Assembly: GCA_050185195.1 (NCBI GenBank)
Contig: JBFWZQ010000001.1
Coordinates: forward strand, 248,001 to 312,000
DNA length: 64,000 bases
Direction: 5' to 3'
From: CADEFQ01 sp050185195
Lineage (GTDB): Bacteria; Pseudomonadota; Gammaproteobacteria; Steroidobacterales; Steroidobacteraceae
Shown here: positions 33,215-40,613 of the stretch, one piece after another
Position numbering within the stretch: position 1 is the stretch's first letter
Layout: each line of letters opens with the position of its first letter
Position numbers and translations under genes: made by a program
The notes under the pieces: generated by a model
The model's database searches: none
What the model was told of the DNA's origin: nothing
Seen by the model: only the letters and a program-made list of their open reading frames with translations

Positions 33215-34764
33215 CCGCGCTCCCCCTCGTCCCACCCGCGCCGTAGCTGGATGGCTTCGGCGAGATGCTCCGGCGCGATGCGTTCGCGCGCGCCGAGGTC
33301 GGCGATCGTGCGCGCCACGCGCAGGATGCGGTGCTGGCTGCGCGCCGAGAGCGCAAGCTGGCGCCGGCTCGCGGCGAGCAATGCATGGCACGCAGGCGTG
33401 AGGGCGCAGTCCCTGCCGAGCTCGCGCACCGCGAGATGCGCGTTGAGCTTGCCGGCCCGCCCCATCTGGCACGCACGCGCCGCGGACACGCGCGCCGCGA
33501 GTTCCCCACTCGAGGCCTCGTCGCCGGGCGGCTCGCCGCACACCGACTCGACGACACGCGGCACCACGATGCGCAGGTCGAGCCGGTCGAGCAGCGGGCC
33601 GGAGAGGCGCGCGCGATAGCGCCCGATGTCCCCGGGCGCGCAGCGACAGCGCCCCGATTCGTCGCCGTGGTAACCGCAGGGGCAGGGGTTCATGGCTGCG
33701 ACGAACTGGAAGCGCGCCGGGTACTGGAACTCGTACGCCGCGCGCGTGATGGCGATCTGGCCGTTCTCCAGCGGCTCGCGCAGCGCTTCGAGCACGCGCC
33801 GGTCGAACTCGGGCAGCTCGTCGAGGAACAGCACGCCGAGGTGCGCGAGCGTGACTTCCCCCGGCCGCGCGCGCGGCCCGCCGCCCACGATGGAATGGGC
33901 CGATGCGGTGTGGTGCGGGCTGCGAAACGGACGACGACCCCAGTGGGCCCGCTCGAGCGGGCGCCCGCCGACGGCAGCGATGGTCGCGGCTTCGAGCGCT
34001 TCGGCGGGCGTGAGCGGCGGCAGCAGGCCCGGCAGGCGTTGCGCGAGCATGCTCTTGCCGCTGCCGGGGGGACCCACGAGCAGCACGCTGTGCGATCCGG
34101 CCGCCGCGATCGTGAGCGCGCGCTTGGCGGAGGGCTGGCCGCGCACGTCGTGCAGGTCGGGGCCGGGCGCGGGCTCCATGCCCTCGGGCGGGGCGACTGC
34201 GGTCTGGGTCGCGGCGGGCCCTGGGCAGGCCGCGGCGTCGCCCGCAAGCCAGGCGCAGACCTCGCGCAAGTGCGCCGCGCCCGCCACGCACGGGGCAGCC
34301 ATCGCCGCTTCCCAGGCATTGGCCGCGGGCACCATGAGCGTGTGCCCCGCCGCCGCGGCATGGGCCGCCGCGGGCAGCAGGCCCGGCACGGCGCGCAACT
34401 CGCCGCCGAGGCCCAGCTCGCCGTAGAACTCGCACGCCGCGAGCGGGCGTGCGACGCGCAGCTGGCGCGAGGCGAGCAGGATGCCGATGGCGATCGGCAG
34501 GTCGTAGCGCCCGCCTTCCTTCGGCAGGTCGGCGGGCGCGAGGTTTACGGTGATGCGCCCGGCCGGCAGCTCGAATCCACAGCAGGCGAGCGCCGCGCGC
34601 ACGCGTTCGCGGCTTTCGCGCACGGCCGCCGCGGGCAGGCCCACGATCGTGAAAACAGGCAGGCCAGCGCCGAGGTGGACTTCGACCTGCACGAGCGGCG
34701 CTGCGAGCCCGACCTGCGCGCGGCTCGCGATGCGCGCGACGACGGTTTCGTCAGCCGTCGCCAC
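33211..34764 (-). CDS. comM: YifB/ComM family Mg-chelatase-like AAA ATPase
   Basis: 517 aa (E. coli ComM 506). N-terminal Lon-protease-like domain (VQVEVHLGAGLPVFTIVGLP, INLAPADLPKEGGRYDLPIAI pattern), then AAA+ core: Walker A LLVGPPGSGKSMLAQ, Walker B VLFLDELPEF, and a zinc-binding CPCGY...CRCAPGD insertion. ComM is a hexameric helicase promoting branch migration in natural transformation. GTG 34764 chosen: it overlaps the ubiK tail by 14 bases and gives the family N-terminus VARIASRAQVGL; no closer ATG exists. Confidence 0.92.
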   Translation of the reverse strand: MATADETVVARIASRAQVGLAAPLVQVEVHLGAGLPVFTIVGLPAAAVRESRERVRAALACCGFELPAGRITVNLAPADLPKEGGRYDLPIAIGILLASRQLRVARPLAACEFYGELGLGGELRAVPGLLPAAAHAAAAGHTLMVPAANAWEAAMAAPCVAGAAHLREVCAWLAGDAAACPGPAATQTAVAPPEGMEPAPGPDLHDVRGQPSAKRALTIAAAGSHSVLLVGPPGSGKSMLAQRLPGLLPPLTPAEALEAATIAAVGGRPLERAHWGRRPFRSPHHTASAHSIVGGGPRARPGEVTLAHLGVLFLDELPEFDRRVLEALREPLENGQIAITRAAYEFQYPARFQFVAAMNPCPCGYHGDESGRCRCAPGDIGRYRARLSGPLLDRLDLRIVVPRVVESVCGEPPGDEASSGELAARVSAARACQMGRAGKLNAHLAVRELGRDCALTPACHALLAASRRQLALSARSQHRILRVARTIADLGARERIAPEHLAEAIQLRRGWDEGERG

Positions 34765-35005
34765 CGGGCGCGCGGCCCTCGAGGCCAGCGACCTGCGCCT
34801 CGAGCGCTTCGAGCTTCGCGCGCGTGCGCTCGAGCACGCGGGCCTGCGCATCGAATTCGTCGCGTGTCACGAGATCGAGGCGCGCGAGGTTGGCGCGCAG
34901 GACGGCGCGGAAATTGGTTTCGAGGTCGCGCTGCAGCGTGCGCGCCCCGGCGGGGAGCGATTCGAGCAGGCGCTTTGCGAGTTCGTCGAGCGGAATGCGA
35001 TCCAT
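34751..35005 (-). CDS. ubiK: ubiquinone biosynthesis accessory factor UbiK (YqiC family)
   Basis: 84 aa. Amphipathic helix, IPLDELAKRLLESLPAGART, LQRDLETNFRAVLRANLARL, then a coiled-coil with RTRAKLEALEAQVAGLE. UbiK binds the ubiquinone-synthesis accessory complex and lipids. GAGGG about six bases before the ATG. The UbiK-ComM pair on one strand is a common gammaproteobacterial arrangement. Stop overlaps the comM start region. Confidence 0.9.
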   Translation of the reverse strand: MDRIPLDELAKRLLESLPAGARTLQRDLETNFRAVLRANLARLDLVTRDEFDAQARVLERTRAKLEALEAQVAGLEGRAPGGDG

Positions 35006-35106
35006 GTTGCCCTCAATTGACGCACGCGTGCTTCGCGCGGCCCCAGGACGGTGCAGGAGCGGAGCCGCCGGGCGCGCAAATAGCCCGTTTTTGCGGTCCA
35101 GCGATC

Positions 35107-35122
35107 TGGCATGAAAGCTGCA
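35107..35122 (+). promoter_or_regulatory. sigma-54 promoter of amtB
   Basis: TGGCATGAAAGCTGCA at 35107-35122 has the invariant GG (35108-35109), exactly ten intervening bases, and GC (35120-35121) of sigma-54 promoters, with TGGCA at -24. It lies 110 bases before the amtB ATG. No convincing NtrC dyad was found upstream. Upstream at 35069-35092, a weak stem CGGGC/GCCCG followed by TTTTT may insulate it from readthrough. Confidence 0.6.
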
Positions 35123-35231
35123 AACCGCTTGTGCGAGCCGGACTCGAGGATACGCGCGCGAACCCCCGGGGTCTGCACGCATTTCCCGCCGGAATCACCT
35201 GAAACAGGTCCACATCGACGGGAGTGATTGC

Positions 35232-36539
35232 ATGCGGATGATCCGAGTCTCTACAGCCTGCCTCGCCGCGCTGCCGCTCGTCGCCTTGGCGCAGGAAGCA
35301 CCGGCACCCGTGCCCGACAAGGCCGACACGGCCTGGATGCTGGTCTCGACGCTGCTCGTGATCCTGATGGCCGCACCTGGCCTTGCGCTCTTCTACGGCG
35401 GCATGGTGCGCGCGAAGAACATGCTGTCGGTGCTGATGCAGGTGTTCGTCGTGTTCTCGCTGATCGTCGTGCTGTGGCTCATCTACGGCTACAGCCTCGC
35501 CTTCACCGGCGCCGGCGCGTGGATCGGCGGCTTCGGGCGGCTCTTCCTCGCGGGCATCACGCCGGCCTCGACCGCGGCGACGTTCAGCGACGGCGTCGTG
35601 ATCCCCGAGTTCCTGTTCGTGGCCTTCCAGGCGACCTTCGCGGCGATCACCGCCTGCCTGATCGTCGGCTCCTTCGCCGAGCGCGTGAAATTCTCCGCCG
35701 TGCTGATCTTCATGGTCGTCTGGTTCACCTTCGGCTACCTGCCGATCGCGCGGATGGTCTGGTATGCGGAAGGCTTCATGTTCCGGCAAGGCGCGCTCGA
35801 CTTCGCGGGCGGCACCGTGGTGCACATCAATGCCGGCATCGCGGGACTCGTCGGCGCGCTGGTCGTCGGCAAGCGCATCGGCTACGGGACGACCGCGATG
35901 CCCCCGCACAACCTGCCGATGGTGATGATCGGCGCCTCGCTCCTGTGGGTCGGCTGGTTCGGCTTCAACGTCGGCTCGACGCTCGAGGCGAGCCCGTTCA
36001 CCGGCCTCGTGTTCCTCAACACGTTCGCCGCCACGGCGGCCGCGGTCGTGGCGTGGACGATCGGCGAATGGGTGTTCCGCGGCCGGCCCACGATGCTCGG
36101 TGCGGCCTCGGGCGCGGTGGCGGGCCTCGTCGCCATCACGCCTTCGTGCGGCTTCCTCGGCGTCGGGGGCGCGCTCTTCCTCGGGCTGGTGGCGGGCTTC
36201 GCGTGCCTCTGGGCCGTCGCGAAACTCAAGGTGTGGGCTGGCTACGACGACTCCCTCGACGTCTTCGGCGTGCACGCGGTCGGCGGCATCGTCGGCGCGA
36301 TCCTGACGGGCGTGCTCGTGTCACCCGCCCTCGGTGGCACGGGACTCGACGGCTACCGCATGGGTCACCAAGTGTGGGTGCAGACGCTCGGCGTGCTGCT
36401 CACGATGGGCTGGAGCGCGCTCGTCGCGTACGTGGGCTACAAGGTCGCCGACTTCACCGTCGGGCTGCGCGTGAGCGAAGAACAGGAACGCGAAGGCCTC
36501 GACACCAGCTACCACGGGGAGCGCGCCTACCACAGCTGA
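35232..36539 (+). CDS. amtB: ammonium transporter AmtB
   Basis: 435 aa. Signal peptide (ALPLVALAQ), then 11 membrane helices. Family features: GLALFYGGMVRAKN (near 50-63), the pore histidines in GGTVVHINAGIAG and VFGVHAVGGIVG, the phenylalanine-gate region, and FNVGSTLEASP. The trimeric channel conducts ammonia/ammonium under nitrogen limitation. No glnK gene is adjacent, which is unusual because glnK-amtB pairs are the norm. The 5' leader can fold: AATCAC (35194-35199) pairs with GTGATT (35223-35228), next to the GGGAG ribosome binding site. Confidence 0.96.
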   Translation: MRMIRVSTACLAALPLVALAQEAPAPVPDKADTAWMLVSTLLVILMAAPGLALFYGGMVRAKNMLSVLMQVFVVFSLIVVLWLIYGYSLAFTGAGAWIGGFGRLFLAGITPASTAATFSDGVVIPEFLFVAFQATFAAITACLIVGSFAERVKFSAVLIFMVVWFTFGYLPIARMVWYAEGFMFRQGALDFAGGTVVHINAGIAGLVGALVVGKRIGYGTTAMPPHNLPMVMIGASLLWVGWFGFNVGSTLEASPFTGLVFLNTFAATAAAVVAWTIGEWVFRGRPTMLGAASGAVAGLVAITPSCGFLGVGGALFLGLVAGFACLWAVAKLKVWAGYDDSLDVFGVHAVGGIVGAILTGVLVSPALGGTGLDGYRMGHQVWVQTLGVLLTMGWSALVAYVGYKVADFTVGLRVSEEQEREGLDTSYHGERAYHS

Positions 36540-36576
36540 GCCCTCGACAAACCGGGTGCCTGCAGGCGTAGTATAT

Positions 36577-36595
36577 GCGAATGGTTCTCATTCGC
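36577..36595 (+). promoter_or_regulatory. Fur box upstream of the TonB-dependent receptor
   Basis: GCGAATG-GTTCT-CATTCGC at 36577-36595 is a perfect 7+7 inverted repeat matching the Fur box form (AATG....CATT core) seen in pseudomonads and related bacteria. TATAT just upstream (36572-36576) could be part of the -10, so bound Fur-Fe2+ would block transcription. It sits 18 bases before the receptor ATG. Confidence 0.75.
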
Positions 36596-36613
36596 TATTG
36601 AAAGGCGCCTGCC

Positions 36614-38839
36614 ATGCTGCTCCCGGATACCCGCCCGGCCCCGCTCCACCACTGCGCCCTCGGGGCCCTCGCCCTGGTGGCTGTCGTGCCTTGCGGGGTG
36701 TTGGCCCAGTCCGCGACCCCCGGCGCGATCCTGGAGGAAGTGGTCGTGACCGCGGCGCGCAGCCCGGTCGAGGCGCGGCTCGAGGCCGCGCCCGGGGGCA
36801 CCGCCCTCGTGACCGCCGCGGACCTGCCCGCCACCGCCCATCTCACGATCGCGCGCGCGCTCGCCACCGTGCCGGGCGTCGTGGTGCAGGACTTCTTCGG
36901 GGGCCATGACCAGCCGCGCATCCAGATCCGCGGCTCGGGGCTGCAGCAGAATCCCGTCGAGCGGGGCGTGCTGGTGCTGCGCAATGGCCTGCCCCTCAAT
37001 CGCGCCGACGGCTCCTACATCGTGGGTCTCGCCGATCCGGGCGATGCGGCGGCCATCGAGGTCTACCGCGGCTACATGGCCAATCGCCTCGGCGCCACGG
37101 TGCTCGGCGGCGCCCTCAACCTGGTTTCGCCGACGGGGCGCAACGCGCCGGGCCTGCGGCTCGCCGCCGGCGGCGGCAGTTTCGCGCAGGTCGATGCGGG
37201 CGCCCGGTATGGCTTTGCGCAGGGTGACTTCGACCTGCTGCTGCACGGCGCCCATGTCGAGCGGGACGGTTATCGCGACTACAACGCCTCGCGCCGCGAA
37301 AGCTTCGGCGGCAACCTGGGCGTGCGCCTCTCCGACACGCTCACCGTCCGGTTCTTCGCGAGCTACACGGACCTCGGCTTCGACGTTGCCGGCCCACTCA
37401 CGCGCGTTCTGCTCGAGGACGATCCGCGCGCCGTGTTCACCGGGCCGCAAGTCACGCCCGCAGGCCCGATCCATCCTGGGCCGAATGTCCTGCGCGATCG
37501 CCCGTACCGGACTGCGAGCCAGGCCCAGGCCGGTGTGCGGGCCACGCAGGCCCTCGGTGCGCACGTCGTCGACTTCGCGCTCGGGCGGGCCGACACGGAC
37601 GATCGCTTCAACTTCCCGATCTCCGCGGGGCTGCGCGTGACGGAAGGGCACGACACGACGGCAGTGCTGCGCTACGCCTTCAAGCCGCAACCCGGACAGG
37701 CACTGCCCCTGTTCGACCTGACGGCGCAGTACGTGACGGGCGTAGCGGACCGCGACTATCGCCTCAATCTCGCGGGAGAAGCCGGAGCGCTGTTTGGCCT
37801 CAATAGGCTCGACGCGGATACACTATCTGTGAGTTCTGCTTTCAATGTTCCAATAGGCAGTCAATTTACCCTGTCACCGTCCCTGTCGTGGTCCCGGGCC
37901 ACGCGCGACAACCATGACCGCTACGGGCTGCCCACGCGCCCCACCGCCGCCTACCACCCCGCCAACCCGCAGCTTGCCCTGCCACCCGGCGCCGTGCCTG
38001 CAACCGACAACAGCTATGCGCGCAGGTATGAAGGCTGGAGCCCGGCGCTCGGTCTCGCGTGGCAGCCCTCGGCCGATCACAGGGTGTTCGTGGCGGTGAG
38101 CCGCAGCTTCGAGCCCCCGACCCACGACGACCTGCTCGCCACCTTGAACGGCACGCCGAACAGCAGCGCCGGTCGCCCCAATCCCGCCGATCCCACCCGG
38201 CCCGCGGCGGCCTTCGTCACCCCGGCACTGCGGGCCCAGCGCGCGACGACGGTCGAAGCGGGATGGCGGGGCGCGGCGGGCGCCTTCGGCTGGGATGCGG
38301 TCGTCTACCACTCGTGGATCACTGACGAGCTCCTGAGCCTGCGCGACGAGTCGGGCGTTTCGCTCGGCGCGGCCAATGCCCCGCGCACGCGCCACCTCGG
38401 CGCGGAAATCGGCCTCACCGCACGAGTTTCGTCGCAGCTGATCGGCCGCATCGCCTACACCTGGCAGGACTTTCGCTTCAGGAACGATCCCGTGCGCGGC
38501 GACAACCCGCTCGCCGGGGCGCCGCGCCACTGGATCCAGGGTGCGCTCGACTGGCGGCCGGCGGCGCGTGTGCATGCGCAGGCCGCGCTACGCTGGATGC
38601 CGGTGAAAACGCCCGTCGACAACCTGGGCACGCTCTACAACGACCCCTATGCGACGCTCGACCTGCGCGTCGAGCGCGAGTTCGGTGCATCGCTCGCGCT
38701 GTTCGCCGAGGTGGGCAACGTGTTCGACAAGACCTATGCCTCCTCGACGCTGATCGTCGACCAGGCCCGGCCCGACCAGGCCGCCTTCATGCCCGGCGAC
38801 GGACGCGCTTTCGGCGCCGGCGTGCGGCTGCAATTCTGA
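36614..38839 (+). CDS. TonB-dependent outer-membrane receptor
   Basis: 741 aa. Signal peptide ending GVLAQ, TonB box LEEVVVTAA (40-48), plug domain with LVTAADLPATAHLTIARALA and IQIRGSGLQQNPVERGV, then a 22-strand barrel ending FGAGVRLQF with terminal Phe. No N-terminal STN signalling domain, so uptake only. Under a Fur box; substrate probably an iron chelate, but copper cannot be excluded given the downstream CopD-like gene. Bases 37795-37875 use AT-rich codons (ATA, CTA, TCT, AGT, CAA TTT) unlike the rest of the gene, though the frame continues. Confidence 0.92.
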   Translation: MLLPDTRPAPLHHCALGALALVAVVPCGVLAQSATPGAILEEVVVTAARSPVEARLEAAPGGTALVTAADLPATAHLTIARALATVPGVVVQDFFGGHDQPRIQIRGSGLQQNPVERGVLVLRNGLPLNRADGSYIVGLADPGDAAAIEVYRGYMANRLGATVLGGALNLVSPTGRNAPGLRLAAGGGSFAQVDAGARYGFAQGDFDLLLHGAHVERDGYRDYNASRRESFGGNLGVRLSDTLTVRFFASYTDLGFDVAGPLTRVLLEDDPRAVFTGPQVTPAGPIHPGPNVLRDRPYRTASQAQAGVRATQALGAHVVDFALGRADTDDRFNFPISAGLRVTEGHDTTAVLRYAFKPQPGQALPLFDLTAQYVTGVADRDYRLNLAGEAGALFGLNRLDADTLSVSSAFNVPIGSQFTLSPSLSWSRATRDNHDRYGLPTRPTAAYHPANPQLALPPGAVPATDNSYARRYEGWSPALGLAWQPSADHRVFVAVSRSFEPPTHDDLLATLNGTPNSSAGRPNPADPTRPAAAFVTPALRAQRATTVEAGWRGAAGAFGWDAVVYHSWITDELLSLRDESGVSLGAANAPRTRHLGAEIGLTARVSSQLIGRIAYTWQDFRFRNDPVRGDNPLAGAPRHWIQGALDWRPAARVHAQAALRWMPVKTPVDNLGTLYNDPYATLDLRVEREFGASLALFAEVGNVFDKTYASSTLIVDQARPDQAAFMPGDGRAFGAGVRLQF

Positions 38840-38864
38840 CTCCGGTTACAAGAAAGGAACGACC

Positions 38865-39314
38865 ATGCGAATGCGAACCGCCACGCTTGCCGCCCTCGCC
38901 TCACTCACCCTGCCGGGCTTCGCGGCCGCCGATTCGACCCCGCTCGACCTCGACAAGCTGCGTTACGAAACGGTGCACGGCGCCGCGCAGCGCGCGGTGC
39001 TGGTCGTCGACTCCGAAGGGCAACCGCTCGTCATCCTGCTGCGCATCGCCAAGGGCCAGTTCCTGCCGCCGCACGGCGCCGCGGGGCCGGTGCGCGTGAT
39101 GACGGTCGTCTCGGGCACGCTGTCGCTCGGCAACGGCCACGCCGTCGACGAAGCGGCCGAGCATGCGTACGGCCCTGGCAGCGTGATCGTGCTGCCCGCC
39201 GGCCAGGGCGAACACTGGGCCGCCGCGCGCCACGACGACGTGCTGCTGCAGGTCGTGATGCTGCGCGCGGGCAAACTGTCCCCGGCGGCCGGCGCACAGC
39301 TCGCGGCGAGGTAG
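38865..39314 (+). CDS. periplasmic cupin-domain protein
   Basis: 149 aa. Signal peptide MRMRTATLAALASLTLPGFA. Cupin fold: GQFLPPHGAAGPVRVMTVVSGTLSLGNG and PGSVIVLPAGQGEHWAAA carry the two motifs, with His72-like and His115-like metal-ligand positions. Follows the TonB receptor at 25 bases and may be co-transcribed under Fur. Role unknown. Confidence 0.8.
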   Translation: MRMRTATLAALASLTLPGFAAADSTPLDLDKLRYETVHGAAQRAVLVVDSEGQPLVILLRIAKGQFLPPHGAAGPVRVMTVVSGTLSLGNGHAVDEAAEHAYGPGSVIVLPAGQGEHWAAARHDDVLLQVVMLRAGKLSPAAGAQLAAR

Positions 39315-39316
39315 CC

Positions 39317-39790
39317 ATGCCCGAACTCGCCTTCGCCCGCGCCCTGCACGTACTCGGCGTCGTCGTCTGGATCGGCGGCGTCTGGATGGCGACGACCGTC
39401 GCGCTGCCCGCGATCCGGCGGGGGGTCCTCGGACCCGACCGCCTCGAATCGTTCCACGCCTTCGAGGGGCGGTTCGTCTGGCACGCGCGCACCGCGGTGA
39501 TCGTCGTCGGCCTGACGGGCTTCTACATGATCGAGCGCTTCGATTTCTGGTGGCGCTTCGACGACAGCCGTTTCTGGTGGATGCACGCGATGGTCGGCGT
39601 GTGGTCGATCTTCATGCTGCTGCTGTTCGTCATCGAGCCGTTCGTGCTGCACCGGTACTTCCCGGCCTGGGCCCGGCGCGACCCCGCGCGCGCCTTTGCC
39701 GTGCTGCATTACGCGCACGTCGTGCTGCTCGCGCTCAGCGTCGTGACGGTGCTCGGCGCCACCGCCGGTGCGCACGGCTGGCTGCCGTAG
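39317..39790 (+). CDS. CopD-like four-helix membrane protein
   Basis: 157 aa. Four hydrophobic helices; the first, ALHVLGVVVWIGGVWMATTV, with conserved His and Trp, is the CopD/YebZ-type start found in copper-handling or haem-containing membrane proteins. FYMIERFDFWWRF and YAHVVLLALSVVTVLG follow. Starts two bases after the cupin stop, so a receptor-cupin-CopD-like operon is likely. Convergent with nsrR, whose stop is four bases away. Confidence 0.72.
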   Translation: MPELAFARALHVLGVVVWIGGVWMATTVALPAIRRGVLGPDRLESFHAFEGRFVWHARTAVIVVGLTGFYMIERFDFWWRFDDSRFWWMHAMVGVWSIFMLLLFVIEPFVLHRYFPAWARRDPARAFAVLHYAHVVLLALSVVTVLGATAGAHGWLP

Positions 39791-39794
39791 TCCC

Positions 39795-40229
39795 CTATCG
39801 CTTGCGGGAAGACTGCACTTTCGCGGGCCCCGGGAAAGCGCAGTCGGCGACGGAACTGCGATCGAGGTCCGCGAGGAAGGCTTCGCGGGCCTGCGCCAGG
39901 CGCGATTTCAGGCGGCAACCCGGCGTCAGCAGGCATTGCCCGCCATCGCTGCGAAAACACTCCGCCAGCGCGTAGCGCTGCTCGAGGTAGCGCACCACCT
40001 CACCGAGGCCGATCGAACCCGGCGGCCGCGCAAGGCGGATGCCCCCGCCCGTGCCCCGCTGCGTCGTCACGAATCCGCCGCGCGCGAGGTCCTGCACGAC
40101 CTTGGCGAGATGGTTGTAGGGGATGCGGAATTCCTCCGCGATGCGGGTCGTCGTCGACGGTTCGTCGGGCGAATCGGCGAGGCGCATCAGGACCCGCAAT
40201 CCGTAGTCGGTGAAGGCGGCGAGGCGCAT
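39795..40229 (-). CDS. nsrR: NO-sensing Rrf2-family repressor NsrR
   Basis: 144 aa. Winged helix N-terminus: FTDYGLRVLMRLA, TTTRIAEEFRIPYNHLAKVVQDLARGG, and GTGGGIRLARPP. The Fe-S cluster loop has Cys91, Cys99 and Cys105 (ECF..., GGQC, TPGC), matching the three-cysteine NsrR pattern (91, 96, 102 in E. coli) rather than IscR. It represses NO detoxification genes until NO damages the cluster. Divergent from the norCB operon, with a matching site between. Confidence 0.93.
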   Translation of the reverse strand: MRLAAFTDYGLRVLMRLADSPDEPSTTTRIAEEFRIPYNHLAKVVQDLARGGFVTTQRGTGGGIRLARPPGSIGLGEVVRYLEQRYALAECFRSDGGQCLLTPGCRLKSRLAQAREAFLADLDRSSVADCAFPGPAKVQSSRKR

Positions 40230-40237
40230 GGTGACCT

Positions 40238-40260
40238 AACTGGTATTTACAATGCCTATT
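40238..40260. promoter_or_regulatory. NsrR operator between nsrR and the nor operon
   Basis: Read on the minus strand, AATAGGCATTG, one base, AAATACCAGTT fits the NsrR 11-1-11 dyad (AANATGCATTT half-site) at nine of eleven and eight of eleven positions. It begins nine bases from the nsrR start codon. A plus-strand promoter, TTTACA (40246-40251), 17 bases, TAACAA (40269-40274), overlaps the site; an alternative is TTGACC (40295-40300) with TATTGG. Autoregulation and nor repression are both explained. Confidence 0.62.
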
Positions 40261-40334
40261 GAATGGACTAACAATTGGCATCAGCAATACCTGTTTGACC
40301 GGCAACTGTCCATTCGTATTGGCGGGAGGGTGGC

Positions 40335-40613
40335 ATGTCCGCACGAGGCATCATCCGGATGGGCGTGGCAGTGCTCGCGAGCGCAGCGAGCCTCGCCCTG
40401 TCATGGCCTTACTGGCGGGATTTCGGCTACTGGGCGGAATCGCGAACCCTGTGGCTCGGATACTTCGCACTGGGGTTCGTACTCGCCGTCTACGTCTTCT
40501 ACGCCTTCCTCGGCCGGCTCCAGGCGTTGTTCGAGCATGACGCGCTCGAGCGGGCCCAGCGATCGCAGGCCCCCGGTGCGCCTTCCGACCCGGACAGGGA
40601 GCACACGCGATGA
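40335..40613 (+). CDS. small membrane protein heading the nor operon
   Basis: 92 aa, two hydrophobic segments (about 9-25, GVAVLASAASLALSWPYW, and 36-59, RTLWLGYFALGFVLAVYVFY), then a charged tail. Excellent ribosome binding site GGGAGGG (40324-40330). Its stop overlaps the norC ATG (ATGA). Not recognised as a known Nor subunit; by position it could be an assembly factor or an extra small subunit of the NO reductase. Confidence 0.7.
   Translation: MSARGIIRMGVAVLASAASLALSWPYWRDFGYWAESRTLWLGYFALGFVLAVYVFYAFLGRLQALFEHDALERAQRSQAPGAPSDPDREHTR

Noticed and set aside
35069..35092. Terminator-like stem with TTTTT upstream of amtB
   Set aside because: The stem is only 5 bp and no plus-strand gene ends nearby, so it is mentioned only as possible insulation, not listed as a terminator.
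40295..40308. FNR-like TTGACCGGCAACTG upstream of the nor operon
   Set aside because: Only one half-site resembles the consensus; the right half (AACTG) matches poorly, and the NsrR-type site explains regulation better.
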